This document shows positions 24,771-33,893 of a stretch of DNA of 64,000 nt, piece after piece; positions within the stretch are counted from its first letter, which is position 1; the number at the start of each line of letters is the position of its first letter. A program made the position numbers and the translations under genes. The notes under the pieces were generated by a model. That model was not told the origin of the DNA and searched no databases. It saw nothing but the letters and a program-made list of their open reading frames with translations. The stretch is from Methanoculleus sp. UBA430 (GTDB lineage Archaea; Halobacteriota; Methanomicrobia; Methanomicrobiales; Methanoculleaceae), in contig NZ_DAXW01000016.1 in the NCBI RefSeq assembly GCF_002506585.1, positions 272,210 through 336,209 on the forward strand, given 5' to 3'.

Positions 24771-25883
24771 TCAGGAGCCCCGCCGCCCCCGCGACTCCCC
24801 GATGAGATACCCGGCGTACGGCACCCTCGACACCGCCCGCACCACCGCATAACTCACCAGCACCGCCGCCGCGAAGAGCACCGGGTAGGTCTCCCAGTCC
24901 GCCCACGAGAGCCCCGTGAGGGAGAACCAGAGGCTCGCGCCGGCGGCGATGACCAGCGGATGGACGAGGTAGATCCCGTAGGAGTGATCCCCGAACGATC
25001 GTGATGCGCCGCTGAACCTCCGGCCGGTCCCCTCCAGCCGCCAGGCCGCGAGGACGAGCGCGGCGATGACCGGGACGTAGTAGAAGGGTTCGAGGATCCG
25101 GTAGACGCAGAAGATTGCAAGGGACATGCCGCCGAGGCTCCCGGAGAGGTAGACGGCCGCCACCCATATGCCGCCGACGAGGAGGGCACCCCCTCCGGCC
25201 GCAACGAGAATCCCTGCGGGGGGTAAAGACCTGAGCGCCGACCGGAACCGGTCCGTATGCCGGGCGACGTGGATCCCGGCTACAAAGTAGAAGAGGTGCG
25301 AGGGAAAGAGGCGGATCAGCACCGTGTACCACTCCGGGCCTGCAAACGCTCCCATGAGATGGGCGCCCGTGTTCCAGAGGATCAGGAGGAAGAAGAGCGA
25401 AAGAAGGGGGTAGAGCGCCGCCCCGGCCCGGTCGAAGAAGTCGTAACCTCTCGCGACGAGCGGGAAGAGAAGGTAGAGCTGGATGATCAGCGCAAAGAAC
25501 CAGAGGTTGTAGGCGGCTGTCCCGAGGAGGAGGGCTTCCGTCACCCGCTCCGGGGAGGGCACCCCGGCAACCCCGATTGTCCCTTCGACCGTCACCATCA
25601 GGTAGAGGCCTGAAAAGAAGATATAGGGGATGAGGATCGTCTTCGCCCGGCGGCGGTAGAACCCCCGGATCGAGAGATCGCCAGCATATCGCGCCGCGAG
25701 CACCCACCCGGATATGAAGATGAAGACCGGCACCGCGAAGTGGGCGGCGATGTAGACGAAGACGTCGAGGAGGGCGAGCAGGCTCACGCCGGGGATGCGG
25801 GTGTAGTTCATGGCGACGTGGACGGCGATCACGGCGAGAGCGGCAAACCCCCGCATGTACTCTATCTCCCGAAACCAGACCAC
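24771..25883 (-). CDS. Acyltransferase family 3 membrane protein
   Basis: A membrane protein of about 370 residues with ten predicted helices and the acyltransferase-3 start WFREIEYMRGFAALAVIAVHV, which includes the conserved RG and the putative catalytic histidine. RRRAKTILIPYIFFS and the late YGIYLVHPLV loop are also family-typical. Members O-acylate surface polysaccharides or other extracytoplasmic substrates. The frame stays open upstream to 25985, but a start at GTG 25883 or 25892 gives the usual N-terminus. A GCCCGCC-TTCG-GGCGGGC hairpin (25900-25917) lies immediately before it. It ends 45 nt upstream of the toxin locus and runs the same way. Confidence 0.82.
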   Translation of the reverse strand: MVWFREIEYMRGFAALAVIAVHVAMNYTRIPGVSLLALLDVFVYIAAHFAVPVFIFISGWVLAARYAGDLSIRGFYRRRAKTILIPYIFFSGLYLMVTVEGTIGVAGVPSPERVTEALLLGTAAYNLWFFALIIQLYLLFPLVARGYDFFDRAGAALYPLLSLFFLLILWNTGAHLMGAFAGPEWYTVLIRLFPSHLFYFVAGIHVARHTDRFRSALRSLPPAGILVAAGGGALLVGGIWVAAVYLSGSLGGMSLAIFCVYRILEPFYYVPVIAALVLAAWRLEGTGRRFSGASRSFGDHSYGIYLVHPLVIAAGASLWFSLTGLSWADWETYPVLFAAAVLVSYAVVRAVSRVPYAGYLIGESRGRRGS

Positions 25884-26026
25884 CGGGACCACACCCTCTG
25901 CCCGCCCGAAGGCGGGCGCAAGCAGTAACAGGATTGCAGGCCGGCATATATGAATCCCCCGCCCGTCCGGCGACCGGTCAAGCACTTATAATCTCCGGCG
26001 ACACTACCTATCAGGAGAGTGAGTCC

Positions 26027-26476
26027 ATGCAGTACTCGGAAGGGCAGGTCGGCAGGGTCTTCACCGTCCGGATCGACGACGGGGAAGACTTCATCAGGGA
26101 GATCGAGCGGTTTGTGGCGGCGATGAACATCCAGAGCGGGATGATCCACTTCCTCGGCGCCGCCCGGAACGCGACGCTGGTGACGGGGCCCAAGGAGATG
26201 GTCATTCCGCCGACGCCGCGACGGGAGGAGATCTTCGGGGGCTGGGAGCTCCTCGGCTTTGCAACGATCCACCCCGGCGTGGAGGGGCCGTCCCTCCACA
26301 TCCACGCCGTGGCGGGGAGGGGTATCCGCTCGCTCGCCGGGTGCCTCCGCGAGAAGGCGGAGGTCTACCTGGTGATCGAGGCAATCGTCACGGAGTTCGT
26401 CGGGATCTCCGCCCGGAGGCTCCCGGACGAGAAGACCGGCGTCGACCTGCCGGTCTTTGACCGGGTACTCCCATGA
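26027..26476 (+). CDS. PPC (DUF296) domain DNA-binding-like protein
   Basis: A 149-residue protein consisting of a single PPC/DUF296 domain: FTVRIDDGEDFIREIERFV, SGMIHFLGAARNATL, and the metal-binding-like LHIHAVAGR, then VTEFVGISARRL. Plant AT-hook proteins use this domain for trimerisation; stand-alone prokaryotic versions are of unknown function. ATG 26027 has AGGAGAG before it, and ACTTATAAT at 25984-25992 would serve as a TATA box. It overlaps the next gene by four bases. Confidence 0.87.
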   Translation: MQYSEGQVGRVFTVRIDDGEDFIREIERFVAAMNIQSGMIHFLGAARNATLVTGPKEMVIPPTPRREEIFGGWELLGFATIHPGVEGPSLHIHAVAGRGIRSLAGCLREKAEVYLVIEAIVTEFVGISARRLPDEKTGVDLPVFDRVLP

Positions 26477-28320
26477 AGGAACAGCCGGCGTTCCTCCCCA
26501 TGACGATGGAGGAGGCGGAACGGCTCGGCATCGACCGGTTCGACATCATCCTCATCTCCGGCGACGCCTACGTCGACCACCCCTCCTTCGGGACGGCGCT
26601 GCTCGGGCGGGTGCTCTGGGACGTCGGCTACTCGGTCGGGGTCATCGCCCAGCCCGACTGGCGGAGCAACGATGACCTCCGGCGCCTGGGGGAGCCCCGG
26701 CTCTTCTTCTCGGTCTCGTCCGGGAACGTCGATTCAATGGTGAACGCCTTCACGCCGAACCTGAAGCGCCGGAGTTCAGACGTCTACTCGCCGGGCGGGA
26801 AACTCCTCCGGCCCGACCGGGCGACCCTCGTCTACACCGACCGCATCCACGCCCTCTACCCGAAGACGCCGGTCGTCATCGGGGGTATCGAGGCAAGCCT
26901 CCGGCGGTTCGCCCACTACGACTACTGGTCCGATTCGGTCCGGCAGGCCATCCTGGCCGACGCCCCCGCCGACCTCCTGGTCTTCGGGATGGGCGAGCGG
27001 CAGGTGGTCGCGATCGCCGACCGGCTCGCCGCCGGAGAACCGGTGGGCGCCCTCACCGACATCCCCGGCACCGCCTACCGGATGGACCTGAAGACCTGGC
27101 GGAGCATGGACCAGGCCGGATACGTCGTCCTCCCCGGCTACGCGGAGGTGAAAGAGGACCGCTATGCCTACGCACGGGCCTTCGCGCTCCACTGCAACGA
27201 GCAGGACCCCATCCGGGGCCGGCCGGTGGCGCAGCCGCACCAAAAGACCGTCGTCATCCAGAACCCGCCGGCGATGCCGCTCTCGGGCGAGGAACTCGAC
27301 CGGATCTATGAGCTCCCCTACGCCCGGAGGGCCCACCCCTCCTACACCGAACCCATCCCGGCCCTCGAGCCGGTGAGGTTCTCGGTCGTCAGCCATAGGG
27401 GGTGCTTTGGGTCCTGCTCGTTCTGCGCCCTCACCCACCACCAGGGACGGATCATCCAGAGCCGGAGCATCGACTCCATCGTCCGCGAGGTGGAGCGGAT
27501 GGCGAGGATGCCGGAGTTTACGGGTGTCGTCCAGGACGTCGGCGGACCGACGGCCAACATGTACGGCATCCACTGCGGCCGGTGGGAGACCGCCGGCACC
27601 TGCCCCGACCGCCGTTGCATCGACTGCCCCGCCCTCGACCGCAGCCACGAGGAGCAGCTCCGCCTCCTCCGGCGTCTTGCGGAGATTCCCGGGGTGAAAC
27701 GGGTCTTCATCGCATCGGGCATCCGCTACGACCTGATTCCCCCGGGGGAAGAATACCTCCCCCTCGTCTGCGAGCACCACGTCTCCGGGCACCTCAAGGT
27801 CGCCCCCGAACACGTCGCAGAGAGGGTCACCGCCTCTATGGGCAAACCCCCCCGCGAGGCCTTCGATGCCTTCAGAGAACGGTTCGAGGCCCTCCAGGCC
27901 GGGAAGAAGAAGCGGCAGTACCTTGTCCCCTACCTCATGTCCGGCCACCCGGGCTGCCGGATGGAGGATATGGTCGAGCTCGCCGAATACGTCCGGGACA
28001 CCGGGCTCTACACCGAGCAGGTCCAGGACTTCACCCCGACGCCGATGAGCATATCGACGACCATCTACCATACCGGGCTCGACCCCTTCACCCTCGAGGA
28101 GGTCTACGTCCCGAAGGGCCGGGAGAAGCGGGTGCAGCGGGCGCTCATGCACTACCGGGACCCGGCGAATCACGCTCTCGTCTGCGAGGGACTCCGGGCG
28201 GCCGGGAGGGAGGACCTCATCGGGAGCGCGTGGAACTGCCTCGTCCCGGCACGGGGCAAGGGCGGCAGGCCTACCCGCGCAGGACCGAACCCACGGCAAA
28301 CCCGGCGGCCGCCGCGATAA
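26473..28320 (+). CDS. YgiQ family radical SAM protein
   Basis: A 615-residue protein. It begins with the YgiQ N-terminal domain (FLPMTMEEAERLGID, then DIILISGDAYVDHPSFG), followed by a radical-SAM core with CFGSCSFCAL (about residue 310), the CX3CX2C cluster motif. A cysteine-rich insert (CPDRRCIDC) may hold another metal site, and the C-terminal YgiQ domain ends at about 590. The substrate is unknown across the family. The start overlaps the PPC gene (ATGA), suggesting coupling. The last 20 residues are Arg/Pro-rich and overlap antisense debris. Confidence 0.93.
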   Translation: MKEQPAFLPMTMEEAERLGIDRFDIILISGDAYVDHPSFGTALLGRVLWDVGYSVGVIAQPDWRSNDDLRRLGEPRLFFSVSSGNVDSMVNAFTPNLKRRSSDVYSPGGKLLRPDRATLVYTDRIHALYPKTPVVIGGIEASLRRFAHYDYWSDSVRQAILADAPADLLVFGMGERQVVAIADRLAAGEPVGALTDIPGTAYRMDLKTWRSMDQAGYVVLPGYAEVKEDRYAYARAFALHCNEQDPIRGRPVAQPHQKTVVIQNPPAMPLSGEELDRIYELPYARRAHPSYTEPIPALEPVRFSVVSHRGCFGSCSFCALTHHQGRIIQSRSIDSIVREVERMARMPEFTGVVQDVGGPTANMYGIHCGRWETAGTCPDRRCIDCPALDRSHEEQLRLLRRLAEIPGVKRVFIASGIRYDLIPPGEEYLPLVCEHHVSGHLKVAPEHVAERVTASMGKPPREAFDAFRERFEALQAGKKKRQYLVPYLMSGHPGCRMEDMVELAEYVRDTGLYTEQVQDFTPTPMSISTTIYHTGLDPFTLEEVYVPKGREKRVQRALMHYRDPANHALVCEGLRAAGREDLIGSAWNCLVPARGKGGRPTRAGPNPRQTRRPPR

Positions 28321-28420
28321 ACCGGTTCGGGATCAGCGGGATGACGAGGGTCGTCACCGCGAGAGAGACGGCGATGTTCGGGATCGTACCCGGAGTGGTG
28401 ACGGACTCAAGCGTCTGCAT
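28271..28420 (-). pseudogene. Possible AzlD-like transporter C-terminal fragment
   Basis: The minus strand reads LAVTTLVIPLIPN, RFIAAAAGFAVGSVLRG and stop, a helix-turn-helix membrane pattern like the end of AzlD-type branched-chain amino acid exporter subunits. Only about 40 residues are plausible, and the frame upstream is not protein-like. It overlaps the 3' end of ygiQ. It could be chance hydrophobicity. Confidence 0.25.
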
Positions 28421-28563
28421 CGTGCAGGAATGCCAGACCGGGTGTTCGGGCGGGGTAACCCTCTCCACCATGCCGCTCGCCGCTCTCATGGCTGTCGACC
28501 GCCACACACGCTCCCGTGCCAGACTCTGCCTGCAGGTCATGATCGCAGGGTTGGCGCCGGATA

Positions 28564-28845
28564 CTACTTATTCCTATGGCCGGCAAATCGCTCCCGGATC
28601 CGGCGGATGCGGATCCGGTGACAGAAAGAACAGAGTGCCTCGAGGTTCCCGGGCACGAGAGGACCGCCGCAGATCACGGGCTCGCGGAGGTCGAAATGCG
28701 TCGACCCGGCGGCGAGGGGGGCGTTGCATCCAGCACACCGGTGGCACTGCCGATCGAGGATAGCCTGAACGGTCTCATCCGATAGATACGCCTCCGTGGT
28801 AGCCGCTTCCCCGGAAGGTTCTGCAACCTGTACACCACGCTCCAT
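28564..28845 (-). CDS. Small HNH endonuclease-like protein
   Basis: A 93-residue protein with the zinc-stabilised HNH layout: CHRCAGC (CX2C), HFDLREPVICGG with the metal-ligand histidine, NLEALCSFCHRIR (N, CX2CH). Typical HNH domains of this size nick DNA and often accompany mobile or defence elements. No partner genes are adjacent and the ribosome-binding site is weak, so it may be a stand-alone or residual nuclease. Confidence 0.72.
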   Translation of the reverse strand: MERGVQVAEPSGEAATTEAYLSDETVQAILDRQCHRCAGCNAPLAAGSTHFDLREPVICGGPLVPGNLEALCSFCHRIRIRRIRERFAGHRNK

Positions 28846-29017
28846 AGCAACACGGAGAGATGCCTATCCTGATTAATATACTTTTTCACGCCAATCCGAC
28901 CGCAGGGGCCCGGCAAGCGGTGAGACCGGGGGGCCGGAGCCTGATACCGCAGGAGTGAGGAAGTTTCCTGCAGAATAAAGAGAAAACCTATTGTTTGTCG
29001 ACAGAAAATGCATCAGC

Positions 29018-29710
29018 ATGCACTACGAGATCACAGGAGACAACCTGCAGATGGTGACCCTGCGCCTCGCTCCCGGCGAGAGCATCTGCGCCGAGGCCGG
29101 CGCCATGGTCAACATGAGCGGGAACATGCAGATGACCACCAACATGAAGGGCGGGCTCTTCAAGGGGTTGAAGAGGATGGTGACCGGCGAGGGGCTCTTC
29201 ATGACCGAGTTCACCCCGCAGGGAGGAGAGGGCTTCGTCTCGTTTGCCGGGAACGTCCCGGGCAAGATCTTCACCCTCAACCTTGCCGGGAACGAGTTCA
29301 TCGCCCAGAAAGATGCCTTCCTCTGCTCCGAGCAGGGGATCGACCTCGATATCGCGTTCACGAAGCGCCTCCGGTCGGGCGCCTTCGGCGGCGAGGGGTT
29401 CATTCTCCAGCGCCTCTCAGGCAGCGGGACCGCGTTCCTCCACTGCTGCGGCGACATCATGGAGATGACGCTTGCGCCCGGCGAGGTCGTCAGGGTGGAG
29501 ACGGGGCTCGTCGTCGGGTTCGAGAGCACCGTCGACTACAGCATCCAGCTCGCCGGCGGCGTGAAGACCGTCTTCTTCGGCGGCGAAGGACTCTTCCTGA
29601 CGACGCTGACCGGGCCGGGTCGGGTCATCGTGCAGTCCATGGACGTCGCAAAACTTGCCGCCTCGCTGATCCCCTACCTCCCCATCCAGAGCAACTCGTC
29701 GGGACGGTAA
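29018..29710 (+). CDS. AIM24/TIGR00266 family protein
   Basis: A 230-residue all-beta protein of the AIM24 family: MHYEITGDNLQMVTLRLAPGESICAEAGAMV in short, GGEGFVSFAGNVPGKIF, GGVKTVFFGGEGLFLTTLTGPG near the end. Members are widespread and form double-stranded beta-helix barrels; their function in prokaryotes is unclear. The track's upstream TTG (28991) adds nine unlikely residues; ATG 29018 gives the family start. An A/T-rich stretch at 28976-28995 could hold the promoter. Confidence 0.88.
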   Translation: MHYEITGDNLQMVTLRLAPGESICAEAGAMVNMSGNMQMTTNMKGGLFKGLKRMVTGEGLFMTEFTPQGGEGFVSFAGNVPGKIFTLNLAGNEFIAQKDAFLCSEQGIDLDIAFTKRLRSGAFGGEGFILQRLSGSGTAFLHCCGDIMEMTLAPGEVVRVETGLVVGFESTVDYSIQLAGGVKTVFFGGEGLFLTTLTGPGRVIVQSMDVAKLAASLIPYLPIQSNSSGR

Positions 29711-29742
29711 CCTGATAGTCGGCGAGGACAGAAGAGTACGTA

Positions 29743-30765
29743 ATGAACCTCGTCATGGTCGTGCACGGCCCGGAGGCATTCGATGCCGGGGATGTGGATC
29801 GGCTGATCCGCCTCCTCTCCCCCCGGCGGGTGCTCGTCGCGGGGGTGATGGCCCGGACCGCCGCCGAGGAGTCCGACCTCCCGGTGGCCTGCACGGACGA
29901 GCGGCCGAGCGTGGTCCTCGGCGCCCTCGCCGATCAGGCATGCCTCGTCAACCGGGGAAAGACCCCGGAGTCGGGCCGGATCTTCGGGGAGATTGTCGCC
30001 GGCCGCCTCTCGGCGGGGCTCGTCCACGTCGAGACCTCGAGCGGGACCGTCTACTGCTGGGATGGCGGCGACGAGAGCCTTGCCCGCGAGATCGCGGACC
30101 TGACCGGCTACGCTCTCACCCACGCAACGGGCGACCGTACCCGACGGGAGGGCGTCCGGGAGGTCCGTGGGTGCATCCCGGGCGAGGCGGTCTTCGTGAA
30201 CGGGATCGTCGTCGGGACGGCGACAGAAGAGACGGTCGTCCTCGCAAGCGAGGGTGGGAGCTTCCGGGCCGTCTCCGGCCTCGATGCAAAGCCCCACGGG
30301 TTTGAGAAACTCCTCCGGGCGGGCCTCCCGGAGATCACAGGGGCCTGGTGCAAGAGCGGGCCGGTGCGGACGGCTCCTCCACGGCAGGGAGGGCGGGCTC
30401 CCCGCGGGGGCAGGGTCGCGGTCATCGACCACTGCGGCCACACCCTCTATCATGAACTCGGGGACGGGGTCTGCGGCGTCCTCGCCGTCGGGGACGATAC
30501 CACCGCCGTCTGCGGCCACATCTGCTCCCACGCCGGGATCCCCGTCTTCGGGGTGGTCGACGGGGACGCCGATGCCATCGTGGCGCCCGGGTTCGCGCCG
30601 GGCTCGGTCGTCGTCGAGGTCATCGACGGCCGGGACGATGATATCGGCCGGGAGATCGCGGCGACGAGGGATCTTTTGGCAGACACCTGGGAGGAGTGGG
30701 TCGAGGAGACCCTCCGTACCCTCACGGGAAGGGTGCGGGTCGTCCTCGACCTTCGCGGAGAATAG
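29743..30765 (+). CDS. DUF2117 domain protein of methanogens
   Basis: A 340-residue protein matching the methanogen-restricted DUF2117 family by its N-terminus NLVMVVHGPEAFDAGDVDRL and its overall organisation. It has two beta-strand-rich repeats and several conserved cysteines (ACLVNRGK, TAVCGHICSHAG). The C-terminal half is rich in glycine-valine strands that suggest a nucleotide- or metal-binding fold. Function unknown. Two bases separate it from nreA, so the two are probably one transcript. Confidence 0.75.
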   Translation: MNLVMVVHGPEAFDAGDVDRLIRLLSPRRVLVAGVMARTAAEESDLPVACTDERPSVVLGALADQACLVNRGKTPESGRIFGEIVAGRLSAGLVHVETSSGTVYCWDGGDESLAREIADLTGYALTHATGDRTRREGVREVRGCIPGEAVFVNGIVVGTATEETVVLASEGGSFRAVSGLDAKPHGFEKLLRAGLPEITGAWCKSGPVRTAPPRQGGRAPRGGRVAVIDHCGHTLYHELGDGVCGVLAVGDDTTAVCGHICSHAGIPVFGVVDGDADAIVAPGFAPGSVVVEVIDGRDDDIGREIAATRDLLADTWEEWVEETLRTLTGRVRVVLDLRGE

Positions 30766-30767
30766 GA

Positions 30768-31910
30768 ATGCAGTGCGCCGAGTGTAAGGGGAGGGGGTTT
30801 TGCGGGCTTGAGCGCTGTCCGATCATGAGCAGGTTCTACGCCCGCCTCCCGGTCAGACCGAGCGACCACTACCAGGGAGCGGCACCATCGGTCTTTGTGG
30901 GGAGCTACGGCTACCCGAAGGTCGCGGGAGGGCCGCTGATGATCGACGACGCCGACAACCCGCCGGACTGGGTCAGCCGGGGGCTCGGCATCGAGGATAT
31001 CGTGGGGCTCCGGGCCCGGACGATCCGCGGGGCCGGCGAAGCGAAGGACCTCTCCGGAAGCATCCAGGAGATCGCGCTCTCGAGCAAGCCCCTCGACGTC
31101 GAAGTCCGGTTCGTCAAGCCCGTCGCCTTCGACCTCCGGTTCGACGGGACGATCGCCCCTGTCGGGCTCACCGGGGCCATCCGGGATATGGACGTCCTGG
31201 AGAACGCCCGGGTTGAGCGGGCGGTCGACCGGGCGACCTCCGACACCGATCTCGGCGCGACCGACGCCTGCGAGATCCTCAACGCCTCCGGCATCGACGT
31301 CTACCGGATCACCCAGCTCATGACCGCCGGGCTCCTCGGCAAGAAACGGCGTGTCGTCCCCACCCGCTGGGCGATCACGGCGGTCGACGACACGGTCTCG
31401 ACCAGGCTCAAGAAGAAGATCGCCCGCTACCCTCCGCTCGGCGGGATAGAGGTCTTCTCCGCCGCGCTCTACGGGAACCATATCGTCTGTATCCTCGTCC
31501 CTGGCGACTGGAAGTACGAGATGATCGAGGTCTGGGGGAAGCAGTCGCTCTGGGGCGGCGGGAACGAATCGATCACCCGCGACGGCGAAGGCATGACGAA
31601 GTCCGGCTACTCGCCGATAGCCGGGGCCTACTACTCGGCGCGCCTCGCGGTCGCGGAATACCTGGAGAGCGTCCGGCGCTCGGCACGGGTGCTTGTCGTA
31701 AGGAACGTCACGAGCGAGTACTGGGCGCCGCTCGGAACCTGGGTCATCCGGGAGGCGGCGCGGAACGCAATGCGGGGCGAGAAGAGAACGTGCGCGAACC
31801 TCGAGGAGGCGGTGAACCTCGCCTCCCGGTTGATAGGGTTCACCCACTGGCGCCCCCACAGCAGGCTCATCCCGGAGCTTGCGACGCAGAGGACGCTTTT
31901 TGATTTTTAG
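30768..31910 (+). CDS. nreA: DNA repair protein NreA
   Basis: A 380-residue Nre family protein. The N-terminus is a zinc finger (CAECKGRGFCGLERCP), the middle carries RPSDHYQGAAPSVFVG and SVFVGSYGYPKV, and the last seven residues QRTLFDF form a PCNA-interacting PIP box. Archaeal NreA works with PCNA in repair of DNA damage. ATG 30768 follows the DUF2117 stop by two bases. It converges with DNA ligase with a four-base overlap of coding ends. Confidence 0.92.
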   Translation: MQCAECKGRGFCGLERCPIMSRFYARLPVRPSDHYQGAAPSVFVGSYGYPKVAGGPLMIDDADNPPDWVSRGLGIEDIVGLRARTIRGAGEAKDLSGSIQEIALSSKPLDVEVRFVKPVAFDLRFDGTIAPVGLTGAIRDMDVLENARVERAVDRATSDTDLGATDACEILNASGIDVYRITQLMTAGLLGKKRRVVPTRWAITAVDDTVSTRLKKKIARYPPLGGIEVFSAALYGNHIVCILVPGDWKYEMIEVWGKQSLWGGGNESITRDGEGMTKSGYSPIAGAYYSARLAVAEYLESVRRSARVLVVRNVTSEYWAPLGTWVIREAARNAMRGEKRTCANLEEAVNLASRLIGFTHWRPHSRLIPELATQRTLFDF

Positions 31911-33559
31911 AGAGACCCCTGGCCGTTCTTCTGCCGGGCGTAGCGGTCGATGAGGGAATCAAGGCTCTCGGCCTCGTCGACGCTCTTGTCCTCACGCACC
32001 CGGACGAACCGCGGGAACCGGAGCGCGTAGCCGCTCTCGTAGTTCGGGCTCGCCTGGATCTCGGAGTAGCCCACCTCGAAGACCACCTCCGGCTCGAGCG
32101 TGACCTCTTTTCCCGAACGGGCGATGACCCGGTCTTTGAAGAGGGCGTAGAGCTCGGCCAGCGTCTCGTCGTTGATCCCGGTCGCCACCTTCCCGACGGA
32201 GAGAAGCCGGCCCTGGTCCTGGACCGCGAGGAGGAACGACCCGAACGTCCCGGCCCGCCGGCCCTCGCCCCACTCGGCCCCGATGACCACGAGGTCGAGC
32301 GTCTCGACACCGGGCTTCACCTTCACCCAGAGGCGGCCCCGGACGCCGGGGGTGTAGGGCGAATCGAGGACCTTCACCATCACGCCCTCGTGGCCGAGAC
32401 CGAGCGCCTCGTCGTAGATCGCCTCCGCCCCGGCAACCTCGGTGACCCGGAACTGCGGGGCGACGTGTGCGCCAAGCACCTCATCAAGGATCTTCCGCCG
32501 CTCAGAGAGGGGTCGGTCCATCAGCGACTCGCCATCGAGATAGAGGATATCAAAGACCCGCGGGACAAGCTCGATCTGCTCCATCATCGCGTCGACCTCG
32601 TGCTTGCGCCGGAACCGCCGGATGACGTACTGGAACGGCATGGGCTTCCCGTCCCTGACGGCGACCGCCTCTCCGTCCAGGATGACGTCGTGGTCGGTCG
32701 CCTCCACGAGGAGCCGGGCGATGTCGGGGAGGCTGCCCGTGACCTCCTCGAGTTTCCGCGAGTAGATCCGGCTGGTGCCGCCGACTTTGTGGAACTGGAA
32801 CCTGCTTCCGTCGTACTTGTACTCCACCGCCACCTCGCCGTGATCCTCAAGCTGCGTGGCGATCGTCCCCGCCTGGGCAAGCATCATCTTCACCGGCCGG
32901 AAGGGCTCGATCGTGACGCGGGAGAGGGCTTCAGGGTCGCGCCGGGCAAGGAGGGCGACCTCACCGAGATCGTTCATCGCCTGGTGGGCATGCTCGACCA
33001 GGCGGACGTCGACCGCGAACGCCTTTGCGACGGCGTCGCGGACGTTCCCCTCGCCCATGCCGATGCGGAGCTCCTCAAGCATCAGCCTCGCGAGGTAGCG
33101 GCCTTCAAGCGGGCGGACGTTTCCGAAGAGCCCCTGCGCCACCCGGAGTTTTTCTCGCTGGGACCGCTGTCCTCCGGCGGCTGCCATCCGCTCGAACTCC
33201 CGGTAGACATCGACGAGGTCGAGAGCCTCGATGAAGAACGAGGTCTGCTCCTTCTTCGCGAGGAGGCGCTCGACGGCAAGGCCCGCGTCGCCGGTTGCGT
33301 TGATCGCCTCGCGGACGGTCTCCCTCTTCGTCCCGACGACGTAGGCCACGGCGTCGTAGAGGAGGTTCGGGCCCACGCCGAGGTTGTTGGTGCTCCAGTC
33401 GGGGAAGACCCTCCCCATGATGAAGCGGACAAAGATGGGGAGTTCGTCGTCGTCGAGCCCGGGCAGGACGGCGGCGACCTGCTCGATCATCTCCAGACGC
33501 CCCGGTATCCCTTCAAGGCGCTCGCAGACCTCGGCGAACTCCAGAAATTGCATACCCAT
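31907..33559 (-). CDS. lig: ATP-dependent DNA ligase
   Basis: A 550-residue archaeal replicative ligase. The N-terminal DNA-binding domain spans about 1-220; the adenylated lysine K248 lies in motif I KYDGSR; further motifs are DGEAVAV, FDILYLDGESLMD, LGHEGVMVKV and the OB-fold motif VWVKVKPG (as RLWVKVKPGVE). It seals nicks using ATP. C-terminal tail RYARQKNGQGSL. Convergent neighbour nreA is also a PCNA-linked repair protein, so gene ends of the two overlap tail to tail. Confidence 0.95.
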   Translation of the reverse strand: MGMQFLEFAEVCERLEGIPGRLEMIEQVAAVLPGLDDDELPIFVRFIMGRVFPDWSTNNLGVGPNLLYDAVAYVVGTKRETVREAINATGDAGLAVERLLAKKEQTSFFIEALDLVDVYREFERMAAAGGQRSQREKLRVAQGLFGNVRPLEGRYLARLMLEELRIGMGEGNVRDAVAKAFAVDVRLVEHAHQAMNDLGEVALLARRDPEALSRVTIEPFRPVKMMLAQAGTIATQLEDHGEVAVEYKYDGSRFQFHKVGGTSRIYSRKLEEVTGSLPDIARLLVEATDHDVILDGEAVAVRDGKPMPFQYVIRRFRRKHEVDAMMEQIELVPRVFDILYLDGESLMDRPLSERRKILDEVLGAHVAPQFRVTEVAGAEAIYDEALGLGHEGVMVKVLDSPYTPGVRGRLWVKVKPGVETLDLVVIGAEWGEGRRAGTFGSFLLAVQDQGRLLSVGKVATGINDETLAELYALFKDRVIARSGKEVTLEPEVVFEVGYSEIQASPNYESGYALRFPRFVRVREDKSVDEAESLDSLIDRYARQKNGQGSL

Positions 33560-33641
33560 ATCTCCTAGAGTGTTTCCCGCCGGGAGGAATCAAGTCTTCC
33601 CTTCGGCACGGTTGAAGTGGGAGTACCGCCAACCCTCATCC

Positions 33642-33875
33642 ATGAACCAGGACGAAGAACTCAAAGAGATGCTCCGCGACCTCATCTGGCTCAACAGCCT
33701 GATCGCGACCGAACTCATTCAGATCACCGAGAACACCTCCCAGATCCTCCGGAAAGCGGCTCCCCCGGAGGCCTGCATCACCGAGCACGCGGCCCTGCGG
33801 GCGACGGCGCTCGAGATCGCCGACCGCTACCGGCCCGGCACGATGTTCCGGCAGCATGTCCAGAAGCATCAGTAA
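33642..33875 (+). CDS. Small helical hypothetical protein
   Basis: A 77-residue acidic protein (NQDEELKEMLRDLIWLNSLIATELIQ, broken here: NQDEELKEMLRDLIWLN then SLIATELIQITENT) that I do not recognise. Two amphipathic helices and a C-terminal DRYRPGTMFRQHVQKH suggest a small soluble partner protein. It starts with ATG 33642 shortly downstream of the ligase start on the opposite strand, and ends 19 bp before the convergent secreted protein. Confidence 0.55.
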   Translation: MNQDEELKEMLRDLIWLNSLIATELIQITENTSQILRKAAPPEACITEHAALRATALEIADRYRPGTMFRQHVQKHQ

Positions 33876-33893
33876 AAAAGTGATGGGCCGCCG

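Noticed and set aside
28321..28563. Continuation of the plus-strand frame to 28763 past ygiQ
   Set aside because: It is another reading phase of ygiQ and the HNH gene; no domain is recognisable.
30450..31859. 469-codon minus-strand frame opposite DUF2117 and nreA
   Set aside because: Compositional shadow; both plus-strand genes have recognisable motifs and good starts.
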